Origin: Methylococcaceae bacterium | Lineage (GTDB): Bacteria > Pseudomonadota > Gammaproteobacteria > Methylococcales > Methylococcaceae | Assembly (NCBI GenBank): GCA_902812445.1 | Contig: CADDZF010000001.1 | Location: 22,838 to 86,837 of the forward strand | Length of the DNA: 64,000 nucleotides | Direction of reading: 5' to 3' | Part shown: positions 10,561 through 21,478 of the stretch, piece by piece | Numbering within the stretch: the first letter of the stretch is position 1 | Layout: each line of letters begins with the position of its first letter | Notes under the pieces: model-generated | Told to the model about the DNA's origin: nothing | Databases searched by the model: none | What the model saw: only the letters and a program-made list of their open reading frames with translations | Made by a program: the position numbers and the translations under genes

Positions 10561-11046
10561 ATGTCCAAGTTTACTCATTTCAATGAATCCGGTGCAGCGC
10601 ACATGGTGGATGTGGCCGGGAAAACCTCGACCCGGCGCCTCGCCGTGGCCGAAGGCTTTATCGAAATGCGGCCCGAAACCCTCGCCCTGATCGAAGAAGG
10701 CGCTCACAAGAAAGGCGACGTGCTGGGCATCGCCCGCATCGCCGGAATCATGGCGAGCAAAAAAACAGCCGATCTGATACCGCTGTGTCATCCGGTACCG
10801 ATAACCCACATCGACGTCGTGCTGGAGGCCGAGGCGGCGAGAAGCCGCCTTCGCTGCAAGGTAACGGTCGAAACGGTGGGGCGAACCGGGGTCGAGATGG
10901 AGGCGCTGACCGCTGTGCAGGTCGCACTGTTGACGATATACGACATGTGCAAGGCGATCGATCGCGGCATGATGATCCAATGCGTGCGCCTTTTGGAAAA
11001 AGCAGGCGGCAGATCAGGCCATTGGCAGCGCAATGAAGCTTACTGA
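10561..11046 (+). CDS. moaC: Cyclic pyranopterin monophosphate synthase
   Basis: [47 protein letters not shown]; start moved to ATG 10561. Confidence 0.94.
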   Translation: MSKFTHFNESGAAHMVDVAGKTSTRRLAVAEGFIEMRPETLALIEEGAHKKGDVLGIARIAGIMASKKTADLIPLCHPVPITHIDVVLEAEAARSRLRCKVTVETVGRTGVEMEALTAVQVALLTIYDMCKAIDRGMMIQCVRLLEKAGGRSGHWQRNEAY

Positions 11047-11078
11047 ACCCTTAGGGAAGCGTAATCCAATCTCGCGAT

Positions 11079-13331
11079 TCACAATTGCAGCCGCTGCAGA
11101 CGCAGTGCATTGCCGATCACCGACACCGAGCTAAAGCTCATGGCCGCCGCGGCGATCATCGGTGACAGCAGCAGGCCGAAGAACGGATACAACGCGCCAG
11201 CCGCCACGGGAATGCCCAGTGCATTGTAGATGAAAGCAAAAAACAGGTTCTGTCGGATGTTGCGCATAGTAGCCCGGCTCAGTTCCCGCGATCGGGCGAT
11301 GCCGCGCAGGTCACCCTTGATCAGCGTGATGCCGGCGCTTTCCATGGCTACGTCGGTGCCGGTGCCCATGGCAATTCCCACGTCTGCCTGAGCCAGTGCG
11401 GGAGCGTCATTGATACCGTCGCCCGCCATCGCCACGCGACGGCCTTCGCCCTGCAGTTGCTTGACGATCTCGCTTTTCTGCTCGGGCAACACTTCAGCCT
11501 CCACGCGATCGATGCCAAGTTTCTTCGCCACCGCTTCCGCCGTGGTTTTGTTGTCGCCGGTCAGCATGACGATTGTGATCTCCGCCTCGTGCAAGGCATT
11601 AAGAGCTTCGGGGGTCGAATCCTTGATGGGGTCCGCCACGGCAATCAGTCCGGCGGCCTTCCCGTCGATGCCGACGAACATCACGGTCTGTCCCTCCTGG
11701 CGCAACTGATTCGCCGGTTCCGCGAGCGGGCTCGCATCGATATCGAGCCGCTCCATCAGCTTCGCATTGCCGAGTGCAACCGTTCGCCCCGCGACTTCGC
11801 CCACCACGCCCTGGCCGGCAATGGACGCGAACTCTGCCTCAGGTGAAAGTTCTATGCCTTTTTCGTCTGCACCTGTGACGATCGCGGCGGCAAGGGGATG
11901 CTCGCTGGCCCGTTCGAGGCTTGCGCCCAGTGTCAGCACTTCATCCTCTGAAAAGCCCTCCACCGCGATTACGGACACGAGTCGCGGTTTGCCCTCGGTC
12001 AGGGTACCGGTCTTATCCACCACCAGGGTATCGATCTTCTCCATGCTCTCGAGCGCCTCGGCATTTTTGATCAACACCCCGGTCTGCGCCCCTCGCCCAG
12101 TGCCGACCATGATCGACATAGGCGTGGCAAGGCCCAAGGCACAGGGACAGGCGATGATGAGCACGGCGACCGCGTTGACCATGGCGTGAGCTAGGCGCGG
12201 CTCCGGTCCCCACAGCCACCAGGCGATCAGAGTGAGCACCGCAATGATCACAACAGCAGGCACGAAATAGGCTGCCACCACATCGACCAGTTTCTGGATT
12301 GGGGCCCGGCTACGCTGTGCGGCGCTCACCATGTGAACGATACGGGCGAGGAGCGTATCGCCGCCGACCTTCTCGGCGCGCATGAGCAAACTGCCGGAAC
12401 CATTGATCGTGGCGCCGATCAAGCGATCGCCGGGGTTTTTTTCCACCGGGATGGGTTCGCCCGTCACCATGGATTCATCCACGCTGCTGCGCCCTTCCAT
12501 CACTACTCCATCGACCGGGACCTTTTCACCGGGCCGCACGCGCAGAACATCGCCCGGCTGCAAGCGATCCAGAGGAATATCCACTTCCCTGCCGTCGTCC
12601 CGGACGATACGCGCGGTTTTCGGCGCTAATCCCAACAGCATCTTGATGGCCCGACTGGTGCGGCTGCGCGCGCGAAGCTCCAGTACTTGCCCGAGCAACA
12701 CTAACGTGGTGATGACCGCAGCCGCCTCGAAATACACCGCAACGGTCCCTTCTTCGCTGCGCATGATGGGCGGAAATAGCTGCGGAAAAAAAACCGCAAC
12801 CACGCTGTAGATCCAAGCCACCCCGACACCCAGGGCGATCAGGGTGAACATGTTCAGACTGCGATTGACCAGCGAAAGCCAGCCGCGCTGAAAGAAAGGC
12901 CAGCCGCCCCACAGCACGACAGGCGTTGCCAGGGCGAATTCGATCCATTGCAACCGACGGCCCGAGATCGATTCGGGGAGCAGCCCGGGAGATAAATCGT
13001 GACTCATCGCCAGAACGAAAACCGGAATGGATAGCCCCACGCCGATCCAGAACCTTCGACTCATGTCGATGAGTTCTTCACTCCTCTCCTCCTGCTCGCT
13101 GATGCTTCGAGGCTCCAAAGCCATGCCGCAAATGGGACAGGACCCCGGCTCACTGCGCACGACCTGCGGATGCATGGGGCAGACGTATTCGGTGTGCGGT
13201 TTGGCAGTGGCTTCGGCCGACAGCTCCAGCGCCATGCCACACTTGGGGCAATTGCCTGGTCCCTGTTGCCGAACCTCCGGATGCATGGGGCAGGTATAAA
13301 GCCCTGCCGTTAGGACCTGAGTATCCGTCAA
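11079..13331 (-). CDS. Heavy-metal (copper) translocating P1B-type ATPase with two N-terminal CPMHP heavy-metal-binding domains
   Basis: YTCPMHPEV...CPKCGMALE and YVCPMHPQV...[10 protein letters not shown] repeats; [44 protein letters not shown] start overlapping upstream stop. Confidence 0.92.
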   Translation of the reverse strand: MTDTQVLTAGLYTCPMHPEVRQQGPGNCPKCGMALELSAEATAKPHTEYVCPMHPQVVRSEPGSCPICGMALEPRSISEQEERSEELIDMSRRFWIGVGLSIPVFVLAMSHDLSPGLLPESISGRRLQWIEFALATPVVLWGGWPFFQRGWLSLVNRSLNMFTLIALGVGVAWIYSVVAVFFPQLFPPIMRSEEGTVAVYFEAAAVITTLVLLGQVLELRARSRTSRAIKMLLGLAPKTARIVRDDGREVDIPLDRLQPGDVLRVRPGEKVPVDGVVMEGRSSVDESMVTGEPIPVEKNPGDRLIGATINGSGSLLMRAEKVGGDTLLARIVHMVSAAQRSRAPIQKLVDVVAAYFVPAVVIIAVLTLIAWWLWGPEPRLAHAMVNAVAVLIIACPCALGLATPMSIMVGTGRGAQTGVLIKNAEALESMEKIDTLVVDKTGTLTEGKPRLVSVIAVEGFSEDEVLTLGASLERASEHPLAAAIVTGADEKGIELSPEAEFASIAGQGVVGEVAGRTVALGNAKLMERLDIDASPLAEPANQLRQEGQTVMFVGIDGKAAGLIAVADPIKDSTPEALNALHEAEITIVMLTGDNKTTAEAVAKKLGIDRVEAEVLPEQKSEIVKQLQGEGRRVAMAGDGINDAPALAQADVGIAMGTGTDVAMESAGITLIKGDLRGIARSRELSRATMRNIRQNLFFAFIYNALGIPVAAGALYPFFGLLLSPMIAAAAMSFSSVSVIGNALRLQRLQL

Positions 13332-14200
13332 CAGCTCTTCTCCTCCTTCAAGAAAAGGGGCCGCTTAATATCCATGGAAATGGGCAAGTGATCCGAACAG
13401 GCAAAATTGATGACCCGGACGTTTTCGACCTGCAAGCTCGGTGTGACCAGGATATGATCCAGCATCCGGTAAGGCCGCCAACTGGGAAAGGTTTTCAATT
13501 CCCGGGATGGGTCGCAGAGATTGGTAGCTGCGATCAACTTCCGCATCTCCCGCGAATCCGGCTCGAAGTTCAAATCGCCCATCAAGACGATGTACGACAA
13601 ATCGCGGATCAGTTCGCAGATGAATGAAATCTGCTTGAGACGCGCTTGGCGGCTCAATGCCAGATGAGCGATACACAGATAGAGCGAGCGCCTGGGATGT
13701 TCGCCGAAACGCACGATCAAAGCGCCTCTGCCAGGCAGTCCGGGTAATTTGTAATCGTGGATGAAACTCGGCTGCAGCCTGCTCAGCAAGCCATTGCTGT
13801 GCAGCGCCAGATTACCGATGCGGCGGTTGATCTGGTTGTACCAGAACGGAAATTCCGCGTGCCTGGCAAGATATTCGGTCTGCACGATGTTATGGCTACG
13901 GACCCCGCCACCGTCCACTTCTTGCAACCCCACGACGTCAAACTGCCGCAGCATCTGGGCGATCCTGTCCAGATTATGCTGGCGGCTGTCGGTGGGCCAG
14001 ATATGTTGCCAGCTATGGGTGATATATTCGCGGTAGCAGGAGGTATGAATGCCGGTCTGAATATTGAAGCTGGCAAGCCGAAGATACTTGTCGGGTTCCA
14101 GGTCGTCATCATTGATCTTGACGGTTGCCTTCCGTGTGAGCCGATTGCTCGTGCCTGGGCCGCGCAAGTGCTTAATTTCCGTCTCTGTAATCTTATTCAC
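13328..14200 (-). CDS. Endonuclease/exonuclease/phosphatase family protein
   Basis: [47 protein letters not shown] start at 14200 with GAAGG upstream. Confidence 0.82.
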   Translation of the reverse strand: MNKITETEIKHLRGPGTSNRLTRKATVKINDDDLEPDKYLRLASFNIQTGIHTSCYREYITHSWQHIWPTDSRQHNLDRIAQMLRQFDVVGLQEVDGGGVRSHNIVQTEYLARHAEFPFWYNQINRRIGNLALHSNGLLSRLQPSFIHDYKLPGLPGRGALIVRFGEHPRRSLYLCIAHLALSRQARLKQISFICELIRDLSYIVLMGDLNFEPDSREMRKLIAATNLCDPSRELKTFPSWRPYRMLDHILVTPSLQVENVRVINFACSDHLPISMDIKRPLFLKEEKSC

Positions 14201-14237
14201 GTGTTGCCTTCGGCACGTCGGTTTCCGCCGTGAGCGG

Positions 14238-14885
14238 TTACCGCGGGCTCCGAGTCGCGCTCTCCTTCGCAATGAGGAAATCGGTGATCGCGATCATCCT
14301 CGCATAGGTTTTGGCCAGCGGCCCACTGGTTCTATATTTTCCGTTAACCGAGATGCTGGGTGTGCCGGTAACGCCGTAGCGCGCCGCCATCGCCTCCGCC
14401 TGACGCATGCTCGTATCGACCGCAAAGGAATGATAGGCTTTTTGGAAATCGGCCTGCGATACCCCGTGTTCGGCGAAGAATTTGGCCAGATCTTTTTCGC
14501 TTTCGAGGGCGCGTTTTTTATTCTGGATGGCATCATAAAAATCGTCGTGGACCTTATCCACAATGCCCAACGCCTGCGCGGTGAAATAGGCCTTGGCGTG
14601 AGCGGCCCAGGTGGCGTTGAAAATGGCCGGCTGCCGGATGAACAGTACGTTGTCCGGCTTGCTTTTCAACCAGGCGTTCAGTTCCGGCTCAAAATGATAG
14701 CAATGCGGGCATCCGTACCAAAAGAACTCGATGACCTCGATTTTACTGGGATCCGCGGTCGGCTGAGGCGGATCGATGCGCTCATAATCGGTACCTTCTT
14801 TAAACGATTCCACCCCGACCTGCCCGGGGAAACCGGCGACCGAAAAAACGCACAGAAAGATGCAAGCTAACACATATCGGAACAT
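14238..14885 (-). CDS. dsbA: Thiol:disulfide interchange protein DsbA
   Basis: Signal peptide, VIEFFWYGCPHCYHFEPEL (CPHC active site). Confidence 0.93.
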   Translation of the reverse strand: MFRYVLACIFLCVFSVAGFPGQVGVESFKEGTDYERIDPPQPTADPSKIEVIEFFWYGCPHCYHFEPELNAWLKSKPDNVLFIRQPAIFNATWAAHAKAYFTAQALGIVDKVHDDFYDAIQNKKRALESEKDLAKFFAEHGVSQADFQKAYHSFAVDTSMRQAEAMAARYGVTGTPSISVNGKYRTSGPLAKTYARMIAITDFLIAKESATRSPR

Positions 14886-14993
14886 TGATTTTTTCCTTTG
14901 CTCTATTTCCAGATTCCCTTTAGGGGCAGGGCGCTGCAGAGGTTGCTCGGTCGCGCATTGACGATCAATGACTCGCTCCGAACCGGCCTTGCA

Positions 14994-15638
14994 TCACTTC
15001 AAGCCGGAAACGTAGTCAGCGACGGCGTTCGTCTCTTCCTCGCTGAGTTTCGACGCGATGGTTCGCATGATGGCATTCGGATCGTTATTGCGCTTGCCCG
15101 ATTTGAAGTCAGCCAGGGTAGTACTGACATAGGCCGCGTATTGACTCCTCAGCATAGGGAAACCGGCCGGACCATTGCCATTGCCGGTCGGGCCGTGGCA
15201 GCTGCTGCAGGCGGGTACGCCAGATGCGGCGTTGCCAGCACGGTAGAGCTTTTCACCGAGCGCATTGACCGGGGCGGTTGCCGTTTTTTCACTTTTTATC
15301 GCCATGCCGGAATAATAAGTGCTGATATCGGCGATATCCTGATCGCTCAAACTGGCAGCCATTGCATTCATGGTCGGATTGACTCGCCGCTGCGCCTTGA
15401 AATCCTCTAGCTGCTTGACGAGATAGTTGACGTGTTGGCCGGCCAGCTTCGGAAAGATCGGCGCATTCGCATTGCCGTCTTCGCCATGGCAGCCAGCGCA
15501 TACGCTCGACTTCGTTTTCCCGGCTTCGGAACTTCCTTGCGCTTCGACTCCGTTGAAGAGAGCGCTCGAAGCGAGGCATAGTATCGTGATTAGCGTTTTT
15601 TTTGTCATAGTTGCTCCATCCTTCTTCTTATCAAGCAT
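14994..15638 (-). CDS. Cytochrome c4 (dihaem)
   Basis: Two CxxCH motifs: CAGCHGEDGNA and CSSCHGPTGNG; signal peptide; next to dsbA and engB. Confidence 0.9.
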   Translation of the reverse strand: MLDKKKDGATMTKKTLITILCLASSALFNGVEAQGSSEAGKTKSSVCAGCHGEDGNANAPIFPKLAGQHVNYLVKQLEDFKAQRRVNPTMNAMAASLSDQDIADISTYYSGMAIKSEKTATAPVNALGEKLYRAGNAASGVPACSSCHGPTGNGNGPAGFPMLRSQYAAYVSTTLADFKSGKRNNDPNAIMRTIASKLSEEETNAVADYVSGLK

Positions 15639-15832
15639 CGACTATATGAAAGTTTCCGCGCTTCCGTTTAATCTCCAAACTGCGTTGTTGAGCGATCCCA
15701 TCGTTGACGCCGATCATTTTAATCAATCGTCGTCTGCTTTCACACTTGACACGATTCAATGCGCCACTACTCTCCGCTGTAAACCGTGCCGCTCACAAAA
15801 CGATAGCATATTCGATTGTCCTTAAAGTCCCG

Positions 15833-16438
15833 ATGAATCCGCTTTACCACCAGACACGTTTTCTGCTCAGTGCCCCGACTATAACAGAAGCGCCGCCCGA
15901 TGAGGGGCTCGAAGTCGCTTTTGCCGGCCGCTCCAATTCCGGCAAGTCCAGCGCTATCAATGCCATTGTGCAACAAAAGTCACTGGCCCGGACTAGCAAG
16001 ACGCCGGGCAGGACGCGGCTGATCAATTTTTTTATGATCGATGAACAGCGCCGATTGATCGATCTGCCCGGATACGGTTATGCCAAAGTCGCTGCCAGCC
16101 TTCAGCGTAGCTGGGGTCAGGCATTGGAGCGCTATCTCCGCGAGAGACGCTCGCTGCAGGGCGTTTTTCTGGTGATGGATATCCGCCATCCGGTGACATC
16201 GTTTGATCGCCAAATGCTGGAATGGTGTGCTCATTGCCGTTTGCCCGTACATATTGCGTTGACCAAAGCGGACAAACTGAGTAGGGGAGCGGCGTTGAAT
16301 ACGCTGGCGAAAGTGAAAAAATCCTTGCACGGTTCGGAAATTCCGCTCTCGGTACAGCTCTTCTCGGCGCCGATGCGGATCGGTGTGGATGACGCCCATG
16401 CGATTTTGGATCAATGGCTACGCGTTGAGGAGCGATAA
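15833..16438 (+). CDS. engB: Ribosome biogenesis GTP-binding protein YihA/YsxC/EngB
   Basis: EVAFAGRSNSGKSSAINAI...TSKTPGRTRLINFF...DLPGYGYAKV; ATG at 15833 inside ORF 15704-16438. Confidence 0.93.
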   Translation: MNPLYHQTRFLLSAPTITEAPPDEGLEVAFAGRSNSGKSSAINAIVQQKSLARTSKTPGRTRLINFFMIDEQRRLIDLPGYGYAKVAASLQRSWGQALERYLRERRSLQGVFLVMDIRHPVTSFDRQMLEWCAHCRLPVHIALTKADKLSRGAALNTLAKVKKSLHGSEIPLSVQLFSAPMRIGVDDAHAILDQWLRVEER

Positions 16439-16475
16439 AAAAACTCCGAAGCGAAGGGGGAATGCTCCGGAGTAT
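16436..16475 (-). terminator. Rho-independent terminator downstream of the GGDEF/EAL gene
   Basis: Minus strand reads ACTCCG...CGGAGT followed by a 7-T tract. Confidence 0.6.
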
Positions 16476-16698
16476 GCGAAAACCCGGTTGGGGGACCGGG
16501 TAAATCACTACTCAATAGGGAAAATGATGAGTAGTTAGCGTCGTTCCCGACACTTAAAAAATATGACCGAGCACTGACCGGAAAGTTCAGGAATTTCAGG
16601 CTGGCGAAATGGCGGTGGAGCGCCGTTTCCGGCAAGTGAACGTCAGGCGTGAGACAGAACGAGCACGTGCGTTTAAAGCGGTTCGGCAGAGTAGAGCT

Positions 16699-19600
16699 TT
16701 AGATGTTCGCCAACACGCCGGGTCTTTGGATGCCGAAACCTTGGGCATAATCGACGCCGATTTCGCTGAGCTTGCCGAGAATTTCCGCATTTTCCACGTA
16801 TTCGGCGATGGTTTTGATGCCGAGGGAATGGCCAATCTCATTCATCGACTTCACCATGACGTAATCTGACTCGCTCGTTGCCAGCTCTTTTACGAAGCTG
16901 CCATCGATTTTGAGGAAATCCACGTTTAGGTTCTTCAAATAGGCGTAGGACGAAAAACCGCTGCCGAAATCATCCAGCGAGAATCTGCAGCCGTACCGCT
17001 TGATCTGGCGAATAAACTTTTCCGCTTCAGCGAAATTCGCGATCGCGGAAGTCTCGGTGATCTCGAAGGTGATTTTTTCAGCCGACAGATCGGATCGCGT
17101 GAGCTCCGTATGGACGAACTGCAGAATTTCCTCGCTTCCCATGGATTGGCCGGAGAGATTGATGGAGAAGCCGCCGATGAGCGCGAACTTTTCCGGATTG
17201 GCTTGAATCCAGTCAAAGCTCGACCGCATGACCCAGCGATCGATTTCGGGCATGCGCTTGCAGCGTTCAACTGCAGCAAGAAACTGACCAGGCGCAGCGG
17301 CGGTGCCGTCATCGTTTTTGACGCCCAGCAGGATCTCGTAATGCGAGTGATCCGCGCCGCTCTGAGAAACTGGCGTAATCAGCTGACAGCGGAGAAACAG
17401 GCGGTCCTCTTTCAACATCTTGTCGATGCGACCCGCCCAATCCATCAGGTGCTGCTGTGCTTTGAGATCGCTATCGGTTTCACGGTACATCTGTATGTGA
17501 TTGCGGCCCTTGGTTTTTGCCGCCATGCACGCAGTGTCTGCGTTGTTTACGAGTGCACTGACGCTGTTCATGTGCTCCGTTAAGGCCGCGAGGCCGATGC
17601 TGACGCCCAAGGAATAACTCTTGTCTTGCCAGCAAAAATGATAGCTAGTGATCAAACGGCGCAGGTCTTTGGCGATACGATAACCCTCATCGCCCGAATG
17701 GGACTTGAGCAAGATGCCGAAGGCATTATCGCCGAAGCGCGCCAGGATATCGCTTGCCTGGATTCGCTTCTGTATCAAAAAACTGACACCTTTGAGGAGG
17801 GTATCGCCCGCTTCGAGACCGGAGCCAGCGTTGATGATTCTAAACTGGTCGATTTCGAGAAAACAGAGCATGTCATCCGTGTGCGGCTGGTCCAGCGCAA
17901 ACGATTGCACGCGCAACAGGCGCAGAAATTCCTTGCGATTGATCAGGCCCGTGACTGGATCATGGGTTGCCGCTTGAATGAGCTTGTCGTGCATATTTTG
18001 CATCATTCTATCGGCGGCTCGATCCACCAGGGGAACATCCAGATTGTCGATCCGTTTCACCCGACCGGCTGCAAACCTTTGTCCGAGGTCCTGCTTGCCG
18101 GCCTCGAGTTTTTCGATGCCCTGGCCATCGACAAAAACGTAAAGAGCCGGCGTTTCACCAATCCAGGCAAGCCTCAAGGGGGTCTGCGTCAAGGGCGTAA
18201 GCTGAAATTCCAGCCAGTCACCGACCCGCAACTGTTCCACCAGCTGGACCGATAACTCGTCCGCAGCGGTCTTGCTGTCTCTCTCCTCGGCAGGCGCCTC
18301 CGGGACGAACGAGTAGTCGGGTTTCTGCTTGGTTTTCGGTAGTCCTGCGCCGATCAGCAGAGCTGTCAACTCGTCGATAATTTTGTTCTGTTGCGGCTTG
18401 TCCGGGCTCACGGATGTGAGCTGCAGATCGACATAATTTATCAGCTCGAGCTTCTCGGCGACGGGACTTTCTGCGCTTGGAGTTTCTTCTGCCAGCCAGA
18501 GCAGCAGCTTATCGACAACCGCCAGTCCCCGACTCCAGTCGGCGTTGTCCGAGCCGCCTCGAATCTGAGCCGCTACCAAAAGCTGCCGCCAGCCGCCGTT
18601 CAGTAATGCCAAGACGATGTCGGGCGTCATTTTCCCCGCGATGCGCTGGTTGATCGCATCTTCAACCAGGCTTCTGGCCTGCTCGATGCGCTGTCTTGCC
18701 TCGCAGGCGTTGCGAACTCGCTCGAGTTGCGCGGCGCGGGCCGTGTCCAGCGGAATGACGATTCTTTCAAGTTCTTCCCTGGCTTCGGCAAAGACTGCGG
18801 GGTTGTTTGGCGCTTCCCTTACAATGCGATCGACCAGTCCGCGCAGTTCAACGGACGCGCCGGTTATTTCGCCGCTGTCGTTCGCCGCCAGAGCCAGATC
18901 GCCCAGTAGATCGAGTACTCGACGCGCCGGATGGCTCGCGTCGTCGAGAAATGCCGGCTCTTTGAGAGCGAGTCCGAGCAGCGGTAATTGCAGATTTCCG
19001 ATGTAGTCTTGAACGACGGGAGTGAGCGATGGGTCGGTCAAGGCAGTGTCAAGAAAACTGCTGACGACCTGGAACGTTTGTTGGTCGCTCGGGCTGATTT
19101 CCTTGGCATCGCCGAGCTGCTGCGAGAGAACGCCGATAAGCTCGCTTTCCAGCGATTGCTCGCTGAGATAGGTCGATCCGCCGGTTGCTTTCTGCTGCTG
19201 TAACGCCTTTAAGGCCGTCAGAAGCTCGCTCCTCTGGTAACGCGCGGCGCGCTCCGCATCAGCCTCCTCGTGAGCCGAACCGGTCGTTGCCGTCGCCCTG
19301 GCCGAGGGGTTGTGTTTCCAGTCGGCAAGCTCGAGCAACGTGCTGACGGTTTTCGTGATCCCTTGGCGGGGCGCCGGCGCGAGCCGTGGCGCTTTCAGTG
19401 GCTGGCCTGCTGGTGTGTCGTCGCATCGATCGGTATCTTCGACCGTAAGCGATGCGGCGCTCGCATTGACCGATGAGTGGACTCCCTGCGCCTTGATGGG
19501 CGCTAGTGGCAAGATGGCATTCAACTGCTGATATAGCTCGCCGAGGAAGGCGCACAGGGACTGCTCGAATACACGATACAAAATGAGCCGGGTTGCATTG

Positions 19601-20517
19601 TTGGCAGCCCTGTCCCTGAGGATCCAGCGGAAGCACTGACCAAGGGCATTCGGACCGAAAGGATCGTTCCTGTTATCAACGGGAATTCCCGCCAGAGCGC
19701 TGAGGCGTTGTTCCAGCACGTGCAGTTCAGAACCGAAAATGGCTTCCGTCTTGGCGACCTCCTCCATCAGGTTGAGCCAGTCCTCGAATTCTTCGTTATC
19801 CAGCAGCGCTAATGAACCCGTATCCGGCCTGCCTGGATAAAGGCTGCCGGCGGCGGCATAACCATCCGCCTGCTCCAGCGCTCGCTCGATGAATTCTTTG
19901 ATGACGGTTTCGCGCGCGTGATCGAGCTCTACGATGGCGTCGCGACAAGCGGTCTGCTCCATGTTCGAAGGAGCCTGGTCGGCCGCATCGTTCAAGGCCT
20001 CCGGCACGCGCTGGAAAAAACTCTCCAGGATAGCGCGCAGGCTGCGTTCCAAGGCGTCAGCGCAGGTTTGTTGCATACTATCCCGAGCTAGCGCGAGGCC
20101 GCCAGCGTCGGCGGCGCTGTCGAGCAATGGCGGTTTAGATTCAGCCACCTCGCGTAGCACCTGGATGGCATCGACGGGCGCGCGCTCGAAAGCGATGCCA
20201 ATACCATCGGCCGAAGCGTGGGCAACGCGCCCGCCCAAGGTAAAGGGACGCTCGCCCAAACTCGTGGACGCGGTGAACGAGACTTCGACGGTTTTTGGCA
20301 GCGCACTTCGCGAAGCAGCAAACGAAATGTCCTTGTGATTGATTTTTACAAATAGGCCGCCCCAGCAGAAATTCCGTATTTCACAGAGCACATCGCTCAA
20401 ACCAGGCGCTTTTAAGTGGGCCTGTTGAGTGACTGCTCTTCGCACATAGCGACGCCGGTTCGTCGAATTGACGGTGACGGCGGTTGGGCACCCCGGTTTG
20501 CGTGCATCTGCGACCAT
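16699..20517 (-). CDS. PilZ-like/DUF1631/GGDEF(degenerate)/EAL protein
   Basis: N-terminal PilZ-like (RRRYVRRAVTQQAHL...); DUF1631-like centre; GGDEF-domain motif replaced by GDNAF; EAL residues present (YEILLG, NLSGQS, EITE, DDFGSGFSSY, FLKIDGSFV, AEYVE, YAQGFG). Confidence 0.85.
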   Translation of the reverse strand: MVADARKPGCPTAVTVNSTNRRRYVRRAVTQQAHLKAPGLSDVLCEIRNFCWGGLFVKINHKDISFAASRSALPKTVEVSFTASTSLGERPFTLGGRVAHASADGIGIAFERAPVDAIQVLREVAESKPPLLDSAADAGGLALARDSMQQTCADALERSLRAILESFFQRVPEALNDAADQAPSNMEQTACRDAIVELDHARETVIKEFIERALEQADGYAAAGSLYPGRPDTGSLALLDNEEFEDWLNLMEEVAKTEAIFGSELHVLEQRLSALAGIPVDNRNDPFGPNALGQCFRWILRDRAANNATRLILYRVFEQSLCAFLGELYQQLNAILPLAPIKAQGVHSSVNASAASLTVEDTDRCDDTPAGQPLKAPRLAPAPRQGITKTVSTLLELADWKHNPSARATATTGSAHEEADAERAARYQRSELLTALKALQQQKATGGSTYLSEQSLESELIGVLSQQLGDAKEISPSDQQTFQVVSSFLDTALTDPSLTPVVQDYIGNLQLPLLGLALKEPAFLDDASHPARRVLDLLGDLALAANDSGEITGASVELRGLVDRIVREAPNNPAVFAEAREELERIVIPLDTARAAQLERVRNACEARQRIEQARSLVEDAINQRIAGKMTPDIVLALLNGGWRQLLVAAQIRGGSDNADWSRGLAVVDKLLLWLAEETPSAESPVAEKLELINYVDLQLTSVSPDKPQQNKIIDELTALLIGAGLPKTKQKPDYSFVPEAPAEERDSKTAADELSVQLVEQLRVGDWLEFQLTPLTQTPLRLAWIGETPALYVFVDGQGIEKLEAGKQDLGQRFAAGRVKRIDNLDVPLVDRAADRMMQNMHDKLIQAATHDPVTGLINRKEFLRLLRVQSFALDQPHTDDMLCFLEIDQFRIINAGSGLEAGDTLLKGVSFLIQKRIQASDILARFGDNAFGILLKSHSGDEGYRIAKDLRRLITSYHFCWQDKSYSLGVSIGLAALTEHMNSVSALVNNADTACMAAKTKGRNHIQMYRETDSDLKAQQHLMDWAGRIDKMLKEDRLFLRCQLITPVSQSGADHSHYEILLGVKNDDGTAAAPGQFLAAVERCKRMPEIDRWVMRSSFDWIQANPEKFALIGGFSINLSGQSMGSEEILQFVHTELTRSDLSAEKITFEITETSAIANFAEAEKFIRQIKRYGCRFSLDDFGSGFSSYAYLKNLNVDFLKIDGSFVKELATSESDYVMVKSMNEIGHSLGIKTIAEYVENAEILGKLSEIGVDYAQGFGIQRPGVLANI

Positions 20518-20662
20518 GAGAAGGCTCGACCCATATCTCGTTCATTTTGCTATCCAAAGTTTAGCCTGCATTCGGCGGATGCAGCTTCCCGGTGTGCATC
20601 CAACCGTACCAGCAAGCTCGACCGGCATGATGGAGAAAAGGAATACTGGTATCATCCCCGCA

Positions 20663-21433
20663 ATGAAACTGGCAAGCTGGAACGTCAATTCCCTGCGCGT
20701 GCGGCTCTCCCAAGTGATGGATTGGCTCGCGGTCCACCAGCCGGATGCGCTCGCGCTGCAGGAGACCAAAATATCCGATGCCGATTTTCCCCAGACGGGT
20801 TTTGAAACTGCCGGCTTTCATCCGGTATTCTGCGGCCAGAAGAGCTATAACGGCGTGGCGATCCTGAGCAGACAGCCGGCGGGCGAATGCCTGACCGAGC
20901 CGGTTCCCGGCGATGATCCGCAGCGGCGCGTCATCGCGGCGACGGTTGAGGGCATCCGGCTAATCAATCTGTATGTCCCGAACGGCAGCGAAGTCGGCTC
21001 GGAAAAATACGCCTACAAGCTCGATTGGCTGACGAAAATCACCGATTTCATCGGTGCCGAGCTGGAGCGCTATCCCAAGCTGGCGGTCGTCGGTGACTTC
21101 AATATCGCGCCGGAAGACCGCGACGTTTATGATCCCATCGCCTGGGGCGAGCAGGTATTGTGCAGCACACCCGAGCGCACGGCTTTCCAGCGCTTGCTGG
21201 CGCTGGGTCTGGTGGACACTTTCCGTTTGTTCGAGCAGGCCGAGAAAAGCTACACCTGGTGGGATTACCGCGCGGCGGGGTTTCGGCGAAACCTGGGTCT
21301 TCGCATCGACCACATCCTAGCGAGCGAGCCTTTGAGCCAACGATGCCTGTCCTGTCGCATCGACGTGGCCCCGCGCCAACATGAACGCCCGTCCGATCAT
21401 GCGCCGGTAATGGCGGAGTTTGAAGACCAATAG
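20663..21433 (+). CDS. xthA: Exodeoxyribonuclease III
   Basis: MKLASWNVNSLRVRLSQVMDWL...ALQETKISD...VVGDFNIAPEDRDVYDP...SDHAPV. Confidence 0.93.
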   Translation: MKLASWNVNSLRVRLSQVMDWLAVHQPDALALQETKISDADFPQTGFETAGFHPVFCGQKSYNGVAILSRQPAGECLTEPVPGDDPQRRVIAATVEGIRLINLYVPNGSEVGSEKYAYKLDWLTKITDFIGAELERYPKLAVVGDFNIAPEDRDVYDPIAWGEQVLCSTPERTAFQRLLALGLVDTFRLFEQAEKSYTWWDYRAAGFRRNLGLRIDHILASEPLSQRCLSCRIDVAPRQHERPSDHAPVMAEFEDQ

Positions 21434-21478
21434 CGCAGCGGGCAAGTTGCCGCACGGCTCAATTTTCCGGATAGTCCC

